64,000 bases of DNA from Hymenolepis diminuta (taxonomy: Eukaryota > Platyhelminthes > Cestoda > Cyclophyllidea > Hymenolepididae): the NCBI GenBank assembly GCA_900708905.1, contig CAADRB010000074.1, positions 360,236 to 424,235 on the forward strand, read 5' to 3'. The notes beneath the pieces are model-generated. The model had not been told where the DNA came from. It saw only the letters and a list, made by a program, of their open reading frames with translations, and did not search any database. The position numbers and the translations under genes were made by a program. Every line of letters begins with the position of its first letter. The first letter of the stretch is position 1. Shown here one piece after another: positions 60,301 to 64,000 of this stretch.

Positions 60301-63300
60301 TAGCAGATAGGTAAATATTTTAGGTTGCTAGAGCTCCGTAAGCTGTGCTTACTTAAGCTGAGTACAAATGATGTACTTGCGTATTTCTATTGCTCCGCAA
60401 TCATAAATTTTGAATTATATATGAGACGAATAGGAGTATTCGTATTTCCAAAAAACAACATTTTCTGGCAAAGGAGTAATCCCCAAGTCTATTTAGGAAA
60501 GCATTTTTTCAATACCCATCTTCATTAGAGAAGTAATATTATGAAGCCTTCCGAGTATGAAACTGGAATTCTATCGGCACATACTGGTCAGGCTTAATTA
60601 GTGCGATTGGTCACTCCGCTCACCGGCTGTGCACCGACAGACGTCGAATCCGTGATCTCCGAACACGTTAACCACTGCGTCAATGGCGCATTGTTGGGGC
60701 AAGAAATATGATTTTGTGTACCTTCTGTTCCCTTTATAGGTCAGCTTGAACTATCACAATTGATCGTTTCACTCTGTAGATGTGCATATAATCAGTCATG
60801 GGCATTGTACTTTTTTCAATTGGGGAATTGTCTCCTAGAATATCGACCTTCATCCTGTTATGAAGTCTAACACTAGCGTAACTCAGGTTTTAGTTCTATT
60901 GCTCGCCCGTCATTCCTATCACACATGTGAAATCGACTTTTGATATATTGATGGAATTAAAATGTCATACGTCTTGTAAGATCCATATTTGCGTATTTGT
61001 CCTTTTTAACCCTATTTGCGCGGGGTACTTTATTCTTTTTAGGTCTCAGTCAATCATAATTTGAATCAATATGTCATGTGGATCTTAGCTACTTGGAAAT
61101 AAGTGGCTTAAACATGCGAATCGTGCACAAGGATATGCCTTTAAATTTCGATAATTGGTAATCCGTGTGGCTATTGTTGACGAGTCTTTGTCATTTCTAG
61201 GACCTTATTATTTGGAATGAAGTAAGTAAACCACTTATTAGACCACAATAAACTCAAGAAATGCACATACACTGTCTTGCGAAAATCATCTCAGATTGGA
61301 AATGTTTAAATCAACTGTTCCTTTGAAGTTCGGTATTGATTGTTTCTACCCCTTATATCAATCAATTTATGGGTTGGTTGAGACGCGTTCCCAGACGCTA
61401 CACTATCACCATTTTCGTCAATCTATTTTGGAATGAAGTGATTTCTACCTTCATTCTTGTCAACCGCAATTTAGGAAACAAGGGTCGTTGCACCGCTAGT
61501 GAGATGCGATTTCACTCAATCACCTTAGTCACCTAGCCACTTACATTTTTGCTGTGTATACGAACGCGATATTGAATTGTGTGTCGAAATGTCCTCAGTC
61601 AGTGAAATCACTGTACTGATTCCGTTCTAGTTATGTGAAACTTTCTCATATAAACGTACCTTTTAGTATTTGCACATAAACAATCAGTACTCTCCGGGTA
61701 AATAACCTGTTTACATTTTGCACCTTTTTATCCTCCGATTACAGTATCTTCATAGGTGCTCATTGGATCGAGAAATTTCTATCTATCTATAGCTACATTA
61801 TTTGAATTTTGTATTCACTGTATTAGACCACCGTAAGTGTTGCATTTTAGAGGTTTTAGTGGCAATTCACCTGCATACATTAGTCTGAATCGTTGGTTTA
61901 AATTAGCAATTATCTTAATGGACTTTACTTTGGTCAATCCCCCTCACTCCATTGAGTCAAAAGTAGCAAGTGAGTTTGAATAGTGTGGCGGCGGCAACGA
62001 TTGTTACCATGCTGTCATTATTATTAATAAAAAAAGATCAGATAGTACTAGAATTATCAAATGAATTAACTATTGATCTGATTACTGATGCGATTACTTG
62101 TTGGTTTGTATTCTATAGATTAGTGGAGCAAATTTTCTTGATCATTTACCCAATCAAGTGAATAAAAAGTGGAATCTTTTAACTTGTTCGATTATTCTAT
62201 CAAATAAAATGAAGAAATTGTGTTTCTAGTTCAAATACTGAAAATTAATCTGTGTATAATATAGTATAGTTGTTTGAAAGCTACAGTCAAATCGATTGTC
62301 TGTTTAACGTAACTTTCTTTTGACACAGGGTACTTACTGACAACAGTAAGTAGTATATAACATATGCTTTTCTTTTCTTTTTACAGAACCGCGCAGCACA
62401 AGCTGCAACGTCTTCTCTTCTCTCAGACACAGGTCCATCATCTACAACCACGGCGACAGGCAATGGAGGGGGTCTTTTCAGCCTGATCGATACTTCTCTC
62501 TCAGCCGCCCCGGCTAACATGCCCGATCCCTGGTCCACCATTGCTAATGCTGCCCCTGCTACTAGTAATGGAAATAGTAGTAATAGCACCAACCATGCTC
62601 TTATTTCACCTGGTTCGGCGGCGATAACCTCACCGTTCGATACACCGGCAACAGCTTTTATTGCGCCTGTGCAAGTGAATAATACTAATAGTGCCCCTGG
62701 TGGGAATCAACTTAGTCTTGTTGATTCTTCACCATGGTCTCCTAAGGGTGAGTGTAGATACGTCTTTTATGACACGCATGGGATCTGCAGTTGAATCTTC
62801 GTGTATAATTATTGGGATCGTTCGAGATTTCCTAGAATATACTATCCATTTTTGGAGTAATTATGGAATTTTTGGATGGGCTATTATTTCTTCCCGTAGC
62901 TATATTCCATTCAGTTCCTTGTTTGTAGATCGCGATAGGATGACACCATTTCATAAACATGCGCTAAAATGTTCAACATTACTTTAATTATCCAAGTTTT
63001 CGTTCATTTAGATCAAACATTTATCGAAATATTATAAGCAGTAGATTCATTAGGTCCTCATTTTGCCTTAGACCGGACTGGAAAATGAAATCATTTTATC
63101 GAAAGTTCTGATACCATCTGACATTTTAAAAAATGTTATTGAAGGCTGTATATCGTAATTCTTCCGAGGTCTACTTCATATCTGACGCCGATGGCTTAAT
63201 CAGAAATGTAAAATGAGCTGCCACAGAACACAGGATCAATAAGTAGTGGAAGTCACAGCATTGCAATGCTTAGGTCGCGTATACTTAACCAGCCTTAAAG

Positions 63301-64000
63301 TCTGTTTTTGTTTTGTGTGCAGAGTTGGAGTGGTTTTAGAGTTATGTCGGAGGTGATGAGATAAATATTCGCTCGTAATCTGAAGTCCTACAATTATAAT
63401 AAAAGATAGCTTCATTTTTTGTCCACAGTTATGTTTTTACTTCCGTGATGCAGTTCGTTTATAAAATTCCAGTAAATGTTAGCAAGTTAGGTAAGATGAC
63501 TATGAATTTTTCATTCACCCTTATTCAAGCTTTTATGAAAACTTGTTTAGTGTTGTCCAAGGTTCAGACTCATAAGAAGACTTAATACAATTTTAGTAAC
63601 AGATGACGTCTTTTGTAAGTGATTTGCAGTTATTTGGGTTTGAATTTCAAGTATTTCTAGTTGTTGTCTATTCTATTTCCTATTTAGATGCGTTGCAACT
63701 ACAACAGTCGCATACAGTTCCAGTGGCGAACAACAATCCTTGGGCCGCTTTAGACCCGCTCGAGTCTGCCTTTCCATCCACCAGCGCCCCATCTCAGAAC
63801 GGCAATGGAAATAATAACGCCTTCGATCTCGGTGATTTCACCTCCGCCACTAGCTCTGAAGCTACTGCTGCTGCAGGAATTCCAAATTCTTCGGCTTCCA
63901 CTACCTCATCCGGTGATTCTACGACCACGGCGACGGCTACCACGGCAACTCCAACTCGAAAGCGAACCCCCGCTGACTTCCTGGGTGACCACAAAGACCT
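45080..64000 (+). CDS. EPN: Epsin (ENTH domain endocytic adaptor), whole gene model, 3' end beyond window
   Basis: Epsins bind PI(4,5)P2 through the ENTH domain, bend the plasma membrane and link ubiquitinated cargo to AP-2 and clathrin. Five exons join in phase: 45080-45394, 49279-49549, 55717-55904, 62387-62747 and 63688-64000 (482 complete codons). Order: ENTH domain (about 1-145), charged linker, two UIMs (212-231 and 242-258), a Ser/Thr/Ala-rich tail with DPW (305-307), SPW (373-375) and NPW (395-397), and the conserved RKRTPADFLG block (469-478) that matches TRKTPESFLG in human epsin 1. NPF motifs for EH-domain partners and the last clathrin box would lie beyond the window. Human epsin 1 is about 575 residues, so roughly 100 residues are probably missing. 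Which vertebrate paralogue is closest cannot be told; invertebrates usually have one epsin. Confidence 0.97.
48667..48700 (+). repeat. TAAA microsatellite
   Basis: About six tandem TAAA units, followed directly by an inverted TTTATTTA. Ordinary microsatellite within epsin intron 1. Confidence 0.9.
49125..49235 (-). mobile_element. SINE-like copy G (head only)
   Basis: On the minus strand: AGTAGCACAGTGGTTAATGT then ACGCGTCTGCC is the best-preserved A box-like head of the set. The B box is degenerate. It ends about 40 nt before epsin exon 2, so it lies in the acceptor region of intron 1. Confidence 0.55.
49279..49549 (+). CDS. EPN: Epsin exon 2 (end of ENTH domain and linker)
   Basis: Residues 106-195. 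Acceptor CTTATTTTACAG. DFYYIEDGKDVGNSVREKAR then LNALLRDEERLQEERAKALL matches human DFQYVDRDGKDQGVNVREKAKQLVALLRDEDRLREERAHAL and closes the ENTH domain. A Ser/Gly/Pro-rich linker follows. Donor GTAAGT, phase 1. Confidence 0.97.
54276..54472 (+). mobile_element. SINE-like copy H (longest)
   Basis: Head from TTGGTGATGCAAG, B box-like TATGAGTTCGATGTC, body CCAGTGAGCAGAATGGCTAA then CTCCACTGGTTAAGTCTGGC, GTGGCAGAACTCGA, and tail CCTTTGCCCAAGATAAGTGG. Its body matches copy I about 1 kb away. In epsin intron 2. Confidence 0.65.
55455..55590 (+). mobile_element. SINE-like copy I (head missing)
   Basis: TCCAGTGAGCAGAGGGGTCA, CTGCACTGGTCAGGTCAGGC, GTGGCAGAATTTGAGTCTCA and TCTGCCTAAGGTGGG correspond in order to copy H. 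It lacks the A/B box head, as expected for 5' truncation. About 130 nt before epsin exon 3. Confidence 0.62.
55717..55904 (+). CDS. EPN: Epsin exon 3 (two ubiquitin-interacting motifs)
   Basis: Residues 196-258. UIM1 is EEQLQLQLALAISKEEHERE, with the invariant Ala220 and Ser224. UIM2 is EALKLQMVLEQSKREEQ, with Val249 where family members have alanine, and Ser253 kept. Acceptor TTTTTTCATTCTAG, donor GTACAT, phase 0. Confidence 0.96.
55905..62386 (+). other. EPN: Epsin intron 3 (6.5 kb, longest in window)
   Basis: T-rich. A 134-codon hydrophobic frame at 56651-57055 and a 72-codon frame at 59737-59955 are unrecognised. A well-preserved minus-strand SINE-like copy lies at 60530-60705. No splice sites place another exon between UIM2 and exon 4 in phase. 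Confidence 0.75.
60530..60705 (-). mobile_element. SINE-like copy J (well preserved)
   Basis: On the minus strand: TTGACGCAGTGGTTAACGTG (A box-like), GGAGATCACGGATTCGACGT (B box-like), GCCGGTGAGCGGAGTGACCA (body), and GGAAGGCTTCATAATATTAC (tail). Spacing between A and B box is about 35 nt, as in tRNA-derived promoters. In epsin intron 3. Confidence 0.65.
62387..62747 (+). CDS. EPN: Epsin exon 4 (DPW-bearing disordered tail)
   Basis: Residues 259-378. Acceptor CTTTTTACAG. Rich in Ser, Thr, Ala and Asn. One DPW (AP-2 appendage-binding) at 305-307 and SPW at 373-375. GLFSLIDTSL (287-296) may be a diverged clathrin-binding segment, but it does not fit the strict clathrin-box consensus. Donor GTGAGT, phase 1. 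Confidence 0.92.
62748..63687 (+). other. EPN: Epsin intron 4 (0.9 kb)
   Basis: T-rich intron with a possible, very degenerate SINE-like stretch at about 63215-63400. I see nothing else. Confidence 0.7.
63688..64000 (+). CDS. EPN: Epsin exon 5, partial (tail with conserved TPADFLG block)
   Basis: Residues 379-482 and on. Acceptor TTTCCTATTTAG. Contains NNPWAALDPL and a long Thr/Ala/Ser run, then RKRTPADFLG, equivalent to TRKTPESFLG of human epsin 1. The frame is open to the window edge. A GC-rich minus-strand frame here is a shadow. Confidence 0.92.

Noticed and set aside
63215..63400. Possible eleventh SINE-like copy in epsin intron 4
   Set aside because: Only scattered similarity to the head and B box-like region. 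Too weak to call.

Overview
The window is nuclear DNA from an animal: AT-rich, with few exons separated by long introns. It is most likely a flatworm (platyhelminth). Both genes are intron-rich and clearly metazoan. The first gene begins with two tiny introns (44 and 37 nt) and then has introns of 0.5-4 kb. Very short introns at the 5' end followed by longer ones are known from schistosomes and related worms. The protein is also divergent, with flatworm-like low-complexity insertions. No species can be named from the sequence.

Two genes are arranged head to head, and both run off the window. The left two thirds (1-41494, minus strand) hold a Nipped-B/NIPBL/SCC2 cohesin-loader gene. I could build 26 exons for it, all in consistent phase: 9,332 coding nt, or 3,110 codons. 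The 3' end lies beyond position 1. It starts with the conserved N-terminal block that binds the partner MAU2/SCC4, continues through a long disordered basic and serine-rich region, and then covers the complete HEAT-repeat body and a disordered tail. The right third (45080-64000, plus strand) holds an epsin gene: ENTH domain, two ubiquitin-interacting motifs, DPW-type adaptor motifs and the conserved C-terminal TPADFLG-like block. Five exons give 482 codons, and the 3' end lies beyond 64000. The 3.6 kb between the two start codons (41495-45079) should contain both promoters and possible leader exons. I see no conserved gene there.

The two proteins do not act in one pathway. NIPBL loads cohesin onto chromatin in the nucleus, whereas epsin bends membrane and recruits ubiquitinated cargo to clathrin coats. 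They probably share only a divergent regulatory region. The introns of both genes contain diverged copies of what looks like one tRNA-derived SINE family, with A- and B-box-like heads, a shared body and a shared tail, on both strands. This is the most interesting non-genic signal.

I found no tRNA or rRNA gene, no CRISPR array, no operon and no intact transposon. I did not find a clearly new biological system. The notable points are the SINE family, the 5' micro-introns, a lost alanine in the second UIM of epsin, a weak epsin donor site, two possible 3' ends for NIPBL, and base-composition skew that switches between the two genes.
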